Assembly (NCBI GenBank): GCA_030592015.1
Contig: JAUUZY010000001.1
Span: forward strand, 1 to 64,000
Source of the DNA: Candidatus Peregrinibacteria bacterium
Lineage (GTDB): Bacteria > Patescibacteriota > Gracilibacteria > UBA1369 > LOWO2-01-FULL-3
Length of the DNA: 64,000 nucleotides
Direction of reading: 5' to 3'
The first letter of the stretch is position 1. Every line of letters starts with the position of its first letter. The position numbers and the translations under genes are program-made. This document shows positions 25,133 to 37,800 of the stretch, piece by piece. A model generated the notes under the pieces. That model was not told the origin of the DNA. It saw only the letters and a list, made by a program, of their open reading frames with translations, and did no database searches.

Positions 25133-28100
25133 ATGTGCACACAAAAATTCTTATACCTTTTCTCGCCTGAGAAAAACAGAAATCTCCATGGATTCAAGGA
25201 GAAATTTTTTGTATTTGACGAATCAAAATCCGTACCTAAAACACTTGGAGAACAAATAGGAAATACAGAAGAAAGATTAGCAAAGCTTAAAAAGCAAAAA
25301 GAAAGGCTAAAAGAAAAAACAACAACAGCGCGAAAATCACCATCAATCCAACCAAGCCTAACAAACAATCCTGAAAAAAACAGAGAAGCACTGAACAACG
25401 ACCTAAAAGATCTAAAAAAGAAACCGGAAATAGCTCAAGCTGCATACGAAAAAATCGTAAAAACAAACATAATCGACAACGACATATACGGTATGCTGAT
25501 TGGAACAAATGAATTAATTCAACTAATAAGTTACTGCGAAACGTCAGGAACAAATAGAGAAAGTAATGACAAGCAACTACTGATTTCAGTCTACAGAACA
25601 AGTAGCAACTTTGAAGATCCAAAAGGAATGATCACTTTTTACTGTGATTATTTCAAAGAAGACAAAAATGCACTTGTGCAAATAAGCAGATACTTAAATC
25701 CAAGAGATCTGAATACATTCATCGAAGTAAACGAAGATACCAAACACAAAAAAGAACTATTCCAAGAAGTCTTTAAAAACGAACTAAACGGACAAACAGT
25801 AATAGCAGCGGTCCTAAGCAAAAAAGCTTTGGAAATTCTTTTGAAATACAACAAAAACAAACTGGAAACGATAACAAAAGCAGCCCTACTCAATAACAAC
25901 AACATAGACGAAAAACAAAAAGACAAATACGTTAAACAAATTAAAGGTGAAATAAAAAAGGCTAACAAAGAAGAAAGAATAGATATTGTTAAAGCAGTAA
26001 AAAACAAAAAATATAGTGAAAAACTCATTGCTGTACTTGATCCAAAAACGAAAAAAATACTGGAAGAGGATGCGGAAGCGATGAGAAACAAAATCATAAG
26101 AAGCAAACTTGCAAGTCTGGAAGTTAATATAGAGCCTACAAACATAGACAAAATGTCAGAGGAGCAATTTGAAGCAATCAAAAACTTCCACGACAGTGTT
26201 GAAACAAGTTTGGCAGAAGATTCAAAAGGTGAATTAGAAAAAAGATTAGATAAAGAAAACACAAAACTTACGACTAAATTTGGAAAATCAAAAATAAAGA
26301 GTATCGAATTCAAATTTGCAGGAAAAGAAGAAGCCTTTGCACTAACTTGGACAGGAAAAGGGGGAAAAGTGGACATAGACGCTGTGGACAAAGCAAGAAA
26401 AAGAAAATCACAACTTAGTCTAGTAAAAGAAATCTACCCAAATGCAAAATCAGTTGGAAAAGAAATGGAAATAAGTTTCGAAATGGTTTCAGAAAAACAA
26501 ATAAATTTCCCGAGATTCTATGTTTCACAAGATGCAAAAACAGGCACATTTACACTAAGACACAAAAAAACAATCGTCGGAGATTTGGTAGAAGGAAACG
26601 ATAAAATAATCGCAAATATTCAACCGAGCCAACTAAAAGCAACTATTGAACACGAAAAAAATGAAGTCACTGAAGAATTGAATGTAATTTCACCTATAGA
26701 AACAAACAAAGACGACTGGGACCTACCTGAAGCTGAAAAAGAATTCAAAATTACAGACGAAAGAATTGCAGAATTCACAGACGAAGACTGGGAAAACAAC
26801 CTAAGTAATGTGGAAGGATACGAAATGTACGACAGTATACTCGAAAACAAACCATTCGGAATCAAAGACAAAAATGAAAGAAGAAGAGTTCTAAGAAATA
26901 TAGTTCAAGAAGGATGGAACAGCACAATGAAATTTGAAGACTTCCTAGTTCACCTAAAAGACTACATAAAGAAATCAACGAAAAAAGATCTAAAGGGAGA
27001 AGAATTTTTCTTTGGAAGCGGAGAATATAGCGAAGCCTTCGTGGAAGAATATCAAAACCTGTCATTCGAACTTGCAAAACCATATGACAAATCAAACAAA
27101 AATGTAGTTGCCGCAAGAAATGCAAAAATAGAAAGACTTCAATCCCTAAGTGACATATACGTAGGAGCTATGCGAATAATGAAAGGTTTGAGCACTGCAA
27201 AATACAAACCCGATGAAGCAGAAACTGACACAGATAAAATCAGATACCAAATAAAACATGTGGCAGAAAAAACAAACCCAAATACTGAAAAAGTAGAAAA
27301 AGCTTACTACAACATGGATCTACTTGGAGGAGAAGCGGTAATCGGAATATCAGAAGCTGCACACAGAGAATTCAAAACAATTTACGCAGAACATCAGAAA
27401 AACGTTGGACCTCGTCCCCCACTGGGATCAGACAGCGAAACAAAAATGATAAGAGCTCTACTAAGAGGATATTCATTAGAAGAATTAATAAACAAAAAAC
27501 ACGTAAAAAAAGACGTAACTGCTCCTACAGAAGCGACTGCCCTACTTGTGGTTAATCTACCAAAATCGTTCACAGCAGATAATGAGGGAGCAAAGATTTT
27601 ACTAGATGCTCTGAACAAAGATGATCTTGGAGATGAAACAGATTTGTGGAGTTTCCGACATCGGAAAAAAGTATACAGAGAAGGACAAATGGCAGCTCCT
27701 GAAAAAGCTGAACTTGCAAAAAGAGAACTAAAGTCAAACCAAGCATACAGAGAAACAATTCTAAGAAAACTTCAGGAATCCTTCGATGCAGACAAAGAAG
27801 GAGTAACAGAGTGGGGTTCATTCTTCCTTGGAACTGACATCGCAGACTTGGATGAAGACATAACATTAAACAGAGAAATAAAACATTATGACGCAGGAGA
27901 AGCAAGAAGATATACATCTCCTGAAGCAATGGTGAACTGGATTATGAGTCAACAAAAATTGAAGGGAATAAGCAATGATGGATACGTAGGAGATTCACAA
28001 TTATTTGAATGGACAAACGGAACAAAAGTAATAAAAGAAAAAGCGTTAACTCGACATTTCAATCTCCTTATAAAGGAAGGAATCGAAAGAAAAAGAACCC

Positions 28101-31100
28101 AAGAAGATTATAAAGAAAGAGCTCACTATGATTTCGATGACATGACTGGTGAAAACCTACTTGGTGGAACTTTAGACGTTGAAAGTCAAAACAAATCATT
28201 AGACACTTTCCTGAAAACAAAATACGAAAACAAAGCAGCGTTAACTACAAGCTGGAAGGCTGTACCGGGATCAGAAAGAGTAAATCAAATACTTGCAGGA
28301 CGTCCATTCGAAATAAGAAATAAACAAGACCAAGCAGAAGCAATGAGACTAATCATAGGAGACGATAGAGAAGTTTCAATGGAGCATATTTTCGAAACAT
28401 TGATGGTAAATATCAACAAATCATATCTATCAACTTTCAATATAAAAATAGATAGCTTTGAAACACTAATGGACCAAACTAAAAAAATGGCAAAATACGC
28501 TGAAGAAATTAGAGAAGATGATTCGCTATCTGCAAAAGAAAAAGAAGAAGCATTAACAAAGATAGGAAAAGCATACACCCCACGAAGAGTGGTAATAGAT
28601 TTCTGTGCTGTCCTAATGCAAAGAACTGTAAAACTAGGAGACAAATACATCACAGCAGATGAAGAATACCAATCAATAAAATTAGACGAAAAAACACATT
28701 TCCTGGAACAAAAACTATCTGCAAAACAATTCGACTACTATAAAGGAGGATATGTTACAGAAACAGAAAAAGATGCAGCAAGCCAAGAATTGGAAGCTGA
28801 GAAAATAATTAAATCAAAACATGTAAACATAGAGAAGGTGCAAGAAATGCTGGAAGCAGCAGGAGCATCAAAAACAACAATAAACGAAGTAGAAAGCAGA
28901 ATTCTCCTAGGAGCCTTCGCAGCCATAGAAAATGGAGACTTTAAAGGAGGAGGAGTTGGAACAGCAATACCGTTGGGAGAAAACTTTAGCCTAGTATTGG
29001 TACTAAGCAAACCCGGAAGTATAGGAGTTGGAGCAAGAGCAAAATTAAGTGAAAGAGCAAATGCCGGAATAGGAATAAACCAAGAAGGAGTAGGATTTGA
29101 ATTCGACATGAAACTGTACAAAACAGATGACGCGACAGGTCAATTGACACTGGCAGCGGGTGTAGGTTATAGCGGAAACATCGCTAATCCTCTTTCATAC
29201 TCACACACACAAGCAATGTCTGAAAAAGTAGACCTATCACTAATAGCCGGAGCAATACTTGTTGGAGGAACCGTACCAGGAGTAGGAGTAGGTGCTGGAG
29301 TTTCATACAACGAAGCAAGAGCAATCAAAGCAAACTATGAAAGACGAAGACAAGAAAAAGGCTATGACAGAATAGATAAAATAAAAAACCCAAGTGAAAA
29401 AGTTGCAGCAATCAGAGAATTGGAAGATTTCAAACAATTCAATCAAGGAGACTATCAACTGGATAACGTAGATGTACTTGCCATATATGAGCAATACAAA
29501 GCTATGGATTCTATGGAAGCCCTAAAAGATGGTGAAAACCCTACCCCACTTCAAGGAATTGGACTGGGTATTGGATTCCCTCCATTCACAGGATTTGCCG
29601 GTGTAATGATCAAAATCGGTAGTGCAACATTGATTAAGCCAAGAGTCGGAGAAAGAGAAAGATTGGCAAAATTCATTTCACAAGACAAAATCAATAAACA
29701 ACTGGATGCAAAACTTGAAAAACTAAATCCTGACGTTAGATGGGTAGCAAATAGTGGTGATACATACCTAGATGAAAATGGGAACCATTCAATCATAACT
29801 GACAAAGTTGAACAAGAAATAAAATTCACTACAAATGTAGAAGCAATGCAAAAAGAGTTAAGAGATATAAGAATGGATGTGCAAATAGTGACAATTGAGG
29901 GAAAACAATATTACGAATTGATTGCATTAGACACAGAAAACACAAATACAAAAATCTTCCCTGATGACAATGCAGAAAACTTGGAGATAGCATTTTCAAA
30001 AGAGAAAAACAAAGAAGGAAAAATTCTTTTACCTATGAATACTGCCGGATTGGTAGTAGTAAGAGAAAGATTCCACTATCCATACAGACTAACTAAAGAT
30101 GGTCCAACAAGTATCGATCTAATAGCAATTAGTACAATCAAACAGTTACAAAAAGGAGAAATAAATACTGAAAATATCAGAGAAGAAGCAACTGAAATAA
30201 TTGCAAAGAAAATGGGTAAACACATGGACATCATTGCTGGACCTAATTCCGGAGGAGTAAGGAAAATAACTAAAAATCTTGAAGGATTTAAGGGAGCAAA
30301 AGAAACAACTCTAGGAATGGAACAAGCAAAATGGAACAAGATAGATACAGATGTAAAAGAAATGAACGAAACGTTTAATGGAAAAAGTCTTGAAGAACTA
30401 AATAAACCAGCATCAAGATGGGAAGGCGAAAAAGGAGATGCCCTTGCCAAAGCACTGTATAACAAGATGCAGGGAAGAATCAAGAACGGAAGACCTGCTA
30501 TCAATGACACAGAAAAAATAATTGCATTAGCAAACAACAAATTACAAGGTTTATACAAAAGAAAAGGTCTTGGAGAATTCAAAGCATTAAATGCAAAAGA
30601 AACAGGACAAATCTACACCTATATATTGGATAAATATTTTACAAATCTATGGGCAAATAAAAGAGGAGAAAAAGCTCTTACAAGAGCATTCAAAAAACAC
30701 AATAGTGACATAATAAATAAAGTTCTAATCCCTGAATTTACAGGAAAAATTAAAAACCTAGGACTGAAACCAAACAAAGAAAGAAAGTATGCAAAAGAAA
30801 TGACAGACAGACTATATAAAAGTGCATATTCAAACTTCCAAGAGTCAATAGAAGGATACAAAGCCGAAAAAACAGAAACAAAAAACTGGAAAGTGCCACA
30901 AGAATTCATGTTCTATTCAGGAACAACAGTAAGAAAATCAAAGAAAGGTATTTTGGCAGGAGCTCCATATGCATTCCAAATGCCAGGTGGAAAAACAATT
31001 GGAATTCTCGGGAAACCAAACGAATGGAAATTAGATTCTAACGACCAAGTTGAAAGCGACATAGCCAAGGTAATATTAGAAACAGTAAGCGAAGTCCCTA

Positions 31101-31816
31101 AAGCTCCAAGCTTAGACAGTTTCTACTCCCCTATATCTATCAAATTGGCAAATTTCCATGCTACACGAATACAGCTAGGAGAAAGTGCATACAGAGAATT
31201 AACTGATTTTTACAAAAGACCCAATCAAGAAAAACAACAAAAAATATTATCTGCACTAGCGAAGAAACAGAAAAAAGGTACAAAACTAAACAATCAAGAG
31301 GAAGCACTCGTAGAATTCATGGCATTCGCAAAAAAAGTACGAGAAGCAACAATACAACCGGGACAAACACATATGGGATTGGCAGATGACCTATTCATGG
31401 TAATAGCAGAACCTACAATCTACAGTGGAGCATATGCAAAATGTGGAAACCTATCATTGTTAGTGCACGAATCATTCGGACTTTCCGGAAAAGGAGCACC
31501 GAACATGATAGCTGTATCCACAGACACAAGAGTTCACACAAAAACAGGTGTTTCAAAGAGAGAAGTTACAGTAGTAGCTGGAGCTAGCTATGCAAATACG
31601 CATGAAGAGAAACCTGTAGAAGATATACCGGAAGAGGAGGTACCAAGAAAACCGGGAAAAAGACCAGAAAAAAAACCTAACAGAAAACCAAGCAAAAGAC
31701 CCACTAGAGAAGAAGCCCCAGGAAGCATCGGAAGTATAGACTCCCCAGCTGGAGAAGAAACAACAGGAGCAACAAGACCAGAAAGTACAGGACATATCGG
31801 AGGCATAGATTCATAA
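25133..31816 (+). CDS. Giant hypothetical protein, 2227 aa, no signal peptide
   Basis: No family recognised. The first 1200 residues are Lys/Glu-rich and mostly helical (for example RLAKLKKQKERLKEK near residue 45). Residues about 1260-1510 change character to Gly- and Val-rich alternating strands (GGGVGTAIPLGENFSLVLVL, SIGVGARAKL, GIGLGIGFPPFTGFAGVMI), resembling a beta-barrel or beta-solenoid. A helical region follows, then another strand-rich stretch near residues 2085-2160 and a Pro/Lys/Arg-rich tail ending in Gly/Ser-Ile-Asp-Ser repeats. No signal sequence or clear membrane helix is present. It is uninterrupted and shares the promoter at 25070 with the giant secreted protein 44 bp downstream, suggesting a joint role. 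Confidence 0.75.
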   Translation: MCTQKFLYLFSPEKNRNLHGFKEKFFVFDESKSVPKTLGEQIGNTEERLAKLKKQKERLKEKTTTARKSPSIQPSLTNNPEKNREALNNDLKDLKKKPEIAQAAYEKIVKTNIIDNDIYGMLIGTNELIQLISYCETSGTNRESNDKQLLISVYRTSSNFEDPKGMITFYCDYFKEDKNALVQISRYLNPRDLNTFIEVNEDTKHKKELFQEVFKNELNGQTVIAAVLSKKALEILLKYNKNKLETITKAALLNNNNIDEKQKDKYVKQIKGEIKKANKEERIDIVKAVKNKKYSEKLIAVLDPKTKKILEEDAEAMRNKIIRSKLASLEVNIEPTNIDKMSEEQFEAIKNFHDSVETSLAEDSKGELEKRLDKENTKLTTKFGKSKIKSIEFKFAGKEEAFALTWTGKGGKVDIDAVDKARKRKSQLSLVKEIYPNAKSVGKEMEISFEMVSEKQINFPRFYVSQDAKTGTFTLRHKKTIVGDLVEGNDKIIANIQPSQLKATIEHEKNEVTEELNVISPIETNKDDWDLPEAEKEFKITDERIAEFTDEDWENNLSNVEGYEMYDSILENKPFGIKDKNERRRVLRNIVQEGWNSTMKFEDFLVHLKDYIKKSTKKDLKGEEFFFGSGEYSEAFVEEYQNLSFELAKPYDKSNKNVVAARNAKIERLQSLSDIYVGAMRIMKGLSTAKYKPDEAETDTDKIRYQIKHVAEKTNPNTEKVEKAYYNMDLLGGEAVIGISEAAHREFKTIYAEHQKNVGPRPPLGSDSETKMIRALLRGYSLEELINKKHVKKDVTAPTEATALLVVNLPKSFTADNEGAKILLDALNKDDLGDETDLWSFRHRKKVYREGQMAAPEKAELAKRELKSNQAYRETILRKLQESFDADKEGVTEWGSFFLGTDIADLDEDITLNREIKHYDAGEARRYTSPEAMVNWIMSQQKLKGISNDGYVGDSQLFEWTNGTKVIKEKALTRHFNLLIKEGIERKRTQEDYKERAHYDFDDMTGENLLGGTLDVESQNKSLDTFLKTKYENKAALTTSWKAVPGSERVNQILAGRPFEIRNKQDQAEAMRLIIGDDREVSMEHIFETLMVNINKSYLSTFNIKIDSFETLMDQTKKMAKYAEEIREDDSLSAKEKEEALTKIGKAYTPRRVVIDFCAVLMQRTVKLGDKYITADEEYQSIKLDEKTHFLEQKLSAKQFDYYKGGYVTETEKDAASQELEAEKIIKSKHVNIEKVQEMLEAAGASKTTINEVESRILLGAFAAIENGDFKGGGVGTAIPLGENFSLVLVLSKPGSIGVGARAKLSERANAGIGINQEGVGFEFDMKLYKTDDATGQLTLAAGVGYSGNIANPLSYSHTQAMSEKVDLSLIAGAILVGGTVPGVGVGAGVSYNEARAIKANYERRRQEKGYDRIDKIKNPSEKVAAIRELEDFKQFNQGDYQLDNVDVLAIYEQYKAMDSMEALKDGENPTPLQGIGLGIGFPPFTGFAGVMIKIGSATLIKPRVGERERLAKFISQDKINKQLDAKLEKLNPDVRWVANSGDTYLDENGNHSIITDKVEQEIKFTTNVEAMQKELRDIRMDVQIVTIEGKQYYELIALDTENTNTKIFPDDNAENLEIAFSKEKNKEGKILLPMNTAGLVVVRERFHYPYRLTKDGPTSIDLIAISTIKQLQKGEINTENIREEATEIIAKKMGKHMDIIAGPNSGGVRKITKNLEGFKGAKETTLGMEQAKWNKIDTDVKEMNETFNGKSLEELNKPASRWEGEKGDALAKALYNKMQGRIKNGRPAINDTEKIIALANNKLQGLYKRKGLGEFKALNAKETGQIYTYILDKYFTNLWANKRGEKALTRAFKKHNSDIINKVLIPEFTGKIKNLGLKPNKERKYAKEMTDRLYKSAYSNFQESIEGYKAEKTETKNWKVPQEFMFYSGTTVRKSKKGILAGAPYAFQMPGGKTIGILGKPNEWKLDSNDQVESDIAKVILETVSEVPKAPSLDSFYSPISIKLANFHATRIQLGESAYRELTDFYKRPNQEKQQKILSALAKKQKKGTKLNNQEEALVEFMAFAKKVREATIQPGQTHMGLADDLFMVIAEPTIYSGAYAKCGNLSLLVHESFGLSGKGAPNMIAVSTDTRVHTKTGVSKREVTVVAGASYANTHEEKPVEDIPEEEVPRKPGKRPEKKPNRKPSKRPTREEAPGSIGSIDSPAGEETTGATRPESTGHIGGIDS

Positions 31817-31860
31817 ATCAAAAATTAATATATAAATAAAAATAAATAATTAATAAAAAA

Positions 31861-34800
31861 ATGAAAAAACTAATAAATCTAAAAATCCTAGCAGTAATCG
31901 TTGCCTCAATGTTCTTCACAGGAAGTATGACATTTGCTCATGCCCCTGAATGGCATATAGATCAAGGAATATGTGACGCTGAAAAAATTGTAAGCAGTTG
32001 GATAGACGAGAATGGAAATGCCACCTGTGACCCCCTTAATCCACCAAACATACTGGATGGAATCACACATGATGATTATCCAAATGGACTATGTTATCCA
32101 TCATTTAATAATTACACAGATTCAGCAGACGTTGACGTAAACAATATTCCAATAGGACTTGATCCTCCAGGAAGTCAACCACCAATATTTGAGGACGAAA
32201 GAAATTTCTTCCAAGTTAGAAAAAAAGTTGCAAATGATGTCGATAATGCACAATGGTCAGACTATGAAGATCGTTTACTTGCTGATGTAGAAGCCGGAGA
32301 TGAGTTAGTTTTTGCAATGTACATACATAACGATGGAGACCCATGTCTAAACGACAACGTATTAGACAGTGGACTAAGAAATGCATTAAGAGGAACACCC
32401 TTAGCAAATTGGCAAACAACGTCATACAATACAAAAATTCAAGTAAATCCATTCTTTTCACTTGAAGACGGAGAATTAACAAGAACTGTAAATGGCGAAG
32501 CAGTATTCAATGGAAATATATGGTCAGACAATGCAATAAAAGCATTCGGAGCACCAGCAACACAAAGTGCACCAACAAACGACACGGTTAGAATAAGCAT
32601 CAAAGATGGAAAAACTGTTAAATTTAAGTATGTAGAAGGATCCGCAAGATACATAGACTACAATATGGATTACTACACTGGAATTGATCGTAATGGAACA
32701 GAGTTTAGTATCCACAACATCAACAATGCCAGTAGCCTATTTAGCCAAAACGGATACTCCCTATCAACACTAATAGGAGGAGTAATCAAAAGAAATGATG
32801 GAGATTACTATGCAAGTGAACCTTATATTGGAGTAGTATTTTTCACAGTTAGAGTAGAAGGACCTCCAGTCTGCGAAGACCTAACGGCAGGACTAGTTGC
32901 AACAAACGTAACATTACCTGGAATTGACGGACCTCTATATAAAGTAAATACAACAGTTACATGGAGTCCAGCTCAAGTTTTGGAAAATTCAAGACTTGTT
33001 TGGGAATCTGATGATCCAAACGGAATATTTCACCGAAAAGTAGGTACCAATTATCTACCTGGTGGATCTAAAGTTGTATTGAACCTATCAGACGCAATCC
33101 CAACCTTTAATGACTTATATTACACAGGTCAAGGACCAATAACTATTAAAGTAGTAGATAAAGACGACGCTACAGAAAGAGCGTTAACAACTTCATGTCA
33201 GTACAGAATTCCTGCAATAGATAAGATTTGTGAAAATCTTACAATCGAAGAAGGAACTCAAACACATACACTTTACGGGGAAGATGGAATATATCTTACT
33301 CCAAGAGTAACTTTCGAAAACGGTCAGGAAGTACCTAGTGAAACAGAAATTAGATGGTCAACATCTAATGGAAAATTTTTGGACCTAGTAGGAATATTCA
33401 CAGGAAGAATAACGGAAATAGAAGATATATTTAAACAAATACTGCCATATCAATTCGACATGCCAGTATTCTTCACAACAGAAACAACAACAACTATAAA
33501 CGCTGAGGTAATAGGATTCGAATCTATATGTAACGACCAACTTACAATTACAGTAGAAGAAGAATCAAATGTTTGTGAAAAATTGGAAACAAGCATGTAT
33601 CCAGTAAAAGATCCTCAAAACACACTAACACCTGGATTCCCAATAGCAGGAGTAAGTGTATATAACTTGAGAATGGATAACGTGGAATTTTCAGGAGAAA
33701 CACCTGACCCGGTCCTTCTACATTGGTTTTCAACTGATGCAAACGGACAATTCTGGATCCTTAAAAACGGAGAATGGAGAGCAACAGGAATCGGATCAGG
33801 AACAGCAGGAATACACGCTCTATCAAATGTAACAGTTCTATACACAGGAGAAGGAAAAATAAATGTAGGAATATCAAAAGACGCAGGATTCGGAAGCGAT
33901 GAAGTAAAAGGTTGTTTAGATGACTACACCATTCCAGATGAACCACTAGTTTGTAAGGAAATAAGAGTCACCTACCAAGATCCAATTTTGCTTGGATTCT
34001 ATACAGAATTCACAGCAGTAGCTATAGATCAAGATGGAAACGAATATGAAGCAAATATAGAATATACTGCAAACGGAGGAACTGTTTCAGAAGAAAAACC
34101 AACTGACACAGAAAAAAATCCATCACCAGTAAAACGGAATTGGGTAGCAAACCAAAGTTATGCCAATAATGGATTTGCAAATCTATTGGCATTTAGCCCA
34201 ACAAATCTGCAAGTTCCTACAACATCTATACAAACTCCAACTATTTCAAAAAACATTCAATCTATACAAGGAATACAAATTCCTGCATATAGCCTGGAAA
34301 CAACAACATACACAGAACCTAAAACGAGTATAATTCCTGAAGGATTCGGTGGAAGCACAGGAACAACAGTGCCATCACAAGTATATACAGTAAATCCTGA
34401 AGATTTCGTTGTAAATACAACTGTAATTAAGGGTATATTTATAGACGATCCGGAAGGATCAGGTACAGACAAAAATCTTGGAAGTATTGATAAAATAAAA
34501 ATCATCACAAACGATCCAGACGGATCAAGTGCAGGATCTAAAGAAGTAACAACTATAGACATGTCAGGAGACAAAGAACCTACAGCTAACGTAACAGACT
34601 TTGGGAAAACCGTAGACTTAACACCTGACACAATAGACTTCCTAAGAAGAACTGGGGTAAATCTAGGAGACACTACTGTATTCGTAGACCAACCTGGAGA
34701 ACAAGAAGACAATGTCTTCGTAGACCAACCTGGAGATGGATCAGCAAGAGTAACCGGAACAATAGTTACCGACACTGGAGAAATCATATATTATACACCT

Positions 34801-37800
34801 AACGAAGCTGGAGACGAAATATGTCTAAGTGTACCAGGTGCAGAAGAAGGAGTATGTGAACAATGTTTCCCTGTAACTCAACCAGTAGAAGTATGTGAAG
34901 CAAGTACAATAACAGTGAGTCAATATGACGCTAATAGCTCATCAGGCTCAAAAATTGTACAATGTTTAGAAGAAAATGGAACATACCTAATGACTGCAAG
35001 ATTTTACAACGATGCAGCAAAAACTGATCCAATCAATACAGCAAACACAAAAGTACATTGGAAGACAACTGATCCAAACGGTAGATTCTCAAACCCTACC
35101 CAAGGAATTTTGCCAACAAGAGAAGTTACAGGATCAACAAAGATGTTCTATAGCGGTGGCGGAACAGTAACTACAAAACTTATCGAAGTAGCGGGACAAG
35201 ATGTAGAAAAAGATACTGTTTGTCAGAATATAATCGAACCATGTAACGACGCTAACGTTTGTGGAGAATTAACAATCACAAGCGAACCTGCAGATCCATT
35301 GGAAATCGGTGAAACTGCACTACTCACAATAAGTGGAACCGATGTAAACGGTAATCCCCTACCAGGGACCACAGCCATAACATGGGTAACAGATACTGGT
35401 GGAAATATGCACTACAATGACCAAAATCAAAGCAACAGCAAGCTAGAAGTCACAATGAAAAACTCTCCTCTAAAATTCCTTGAATCACAACAAGCTGGAA
35501 TCGTAGGAGCATTCATACCTAAAACAGACCCTCTATATTCAAAAGCCTGTGCAGATCAAATCACAGTAATCGACAAGGCAATACCACTAGTCTGTGAAGA
35601 TCTACAATTAAGACAAATAAACAGTTTTGGAAAAATGGTTCCACTGGACGTTCTAACGCCAAGCACAGCATACAAATTATCAAGCACTGCTACATTCAAC
35701 CCAGCAGACGGCACTGATACTGTAAGCTATTCTAGCAACAATGGTGTATTCACACCGGTTCCAGACTTCGGAAACTTAGTCCCTGGCTTCATGAACAATC
35801 TTCCAGATGCTGCAAGACAATCAGCATTCGAAGAACTAATGAAGAATTACATTCTGGACGCAAACCTTTCATCAGGAAACTACAAGAATATAAGCCTAAA
35901 CCTTTCTGAAACCAGCATAGGAATAAACTATCCGGTTCCATTAGGAAAAACTATCACCGTAGAAAACGGAACAGCTGTATTCTTCTTCTCATTTAGAGAT
36001 GCAGTTAAAACCGACAACGGACTGATAGTTAAAACAACAAATATAGTAGATGAAGACTGTCAAAAAATAGTTCCAATGGAAGTTATACCTCTAGTTTGTA
36101 TAGACCTTGAAGTATATAGCTTAAGCTCACTGGACAAACCTAGTCGTTTGGGAACATTGGAATCAGGCAGAGTTTACAAACTTGCAAGTATCGGAGAATT
36201 CAACAACGAACTGGAAGCTGCAAAACAAACCATTACTTACAGAAGTAAATTTGGAGCATTTGCAGAAGTTCCATCAGCTGAAGATATCGACGACATACTA
36301 AGTCCTATCCCAGAAGCTGAAAGACAGCTAATTCTTGAAGAATTGATAATTGCAAAACTAACTGCAGCCGAAATTGATTCTCAAAACTACAGAGATCTAG
36401 AAATAGCTCTTGGACCTAATACAACTATAAAATTGAGCTCTACACTTGAGGTAAGTAACAAGAAAAAAGTATTCTTTGTAACTTTCGCAGATGCGGAGAC
36501 TACGCAGAACGCTCTAACAGTTCAGGTAACAACTAGACTTGAAGAAGCATGTCAAGAAAGCTTCGATCTAGAAAGACTAGTTATACCGAAAGTACCTGAA
36601 TGTATAAATCTTGAAATCATCACTCCGAAGGGAACATGGAAAGAAAATGATTTCACAGATAACGATGAACAAAAATTTGAAATCGAAGTTAGCACAAATG
36701 AAGATGCAACTATAGATGATTTCGAATATGAATGGACAGTATCTCCAAGCAGAGCCGGTGATTGGAGCAAAGGAGAAATAACCGACAGAAGCGATAATAA
36801 TCCACTTGTAAACTATTTGGAGGATATAGACATAGATGACGAGCCAACTGTGACAGTACAAGCAATAGATCCTGAAACAGGAGACGAAATCCAAGCTTGT
36901 GCTGACGAAACAGAGCTACAAATCGACGAAGATGATGAAGAACCGGAAATAGAAAAATTTGTTTACGATACAAAGGGTGAAAACTGGAGAAACACTATAA
37001 ACATTAGTGGTAGAACAGACGATCTAAGCAGATGGTTAGACAATGATTACAGGTATGTAACATACTTTGCAGGGTTCTCTGTGGGATCTGCAGATTCAGT
37101 AAACATTTGGGAAGATCAGTTAGATGAAGGATCTATCAATTCTGTAAACTACACCGGAGAATTTGAATTCGAAGGTATAGCTATAATGATTGACAGCAAG
37201 AAAGGCGACGATTACGTACTATACAGGAGTGAAGAATTCGATGAAGACAGATATAACGATGAAAAAATCGGAAGTGACAACGTATCAGATTATGACGATT
37301 TCGACGAAGACAACGACTACTACGACGAAAAATACTCTTGTGATAACGCATCAAGCGATGTTGTATGTATAGAAAATGACATTGAAGATATAGACAGAGA
37401 CTTCAGAAACGGTGACAAGTTGGAATTCAGAAATACAGACAAAGCAGAAAACATCTACTTTATCTACCAACTGGAAAACCACACAGATATCAGTGATGAA
37501 AACTGTAAAGACATCATGAGCAGAACAGGAAGTTGTGGTGAAAGATTCGACAACACAATCCAATTCGAAGGATCAAAAGACAACCGTATCATCAACAGTA
37601 ACGATATTGATTACGAAGGTGATGACAGTGCTAAGGTGATCGTTATATGCCCATTCATCCTTACAAGACAAGGTGGAGACGTATTCTTCCATAGTGAAGT
37701 AGATACGGGAATAGATGTATCACAATGTACTCAGGTAAAAAGTACACCTGGCGTAGTTGTTACACCTCCTCCGGTTGAAAGACCTTACGTACCTAAGACG

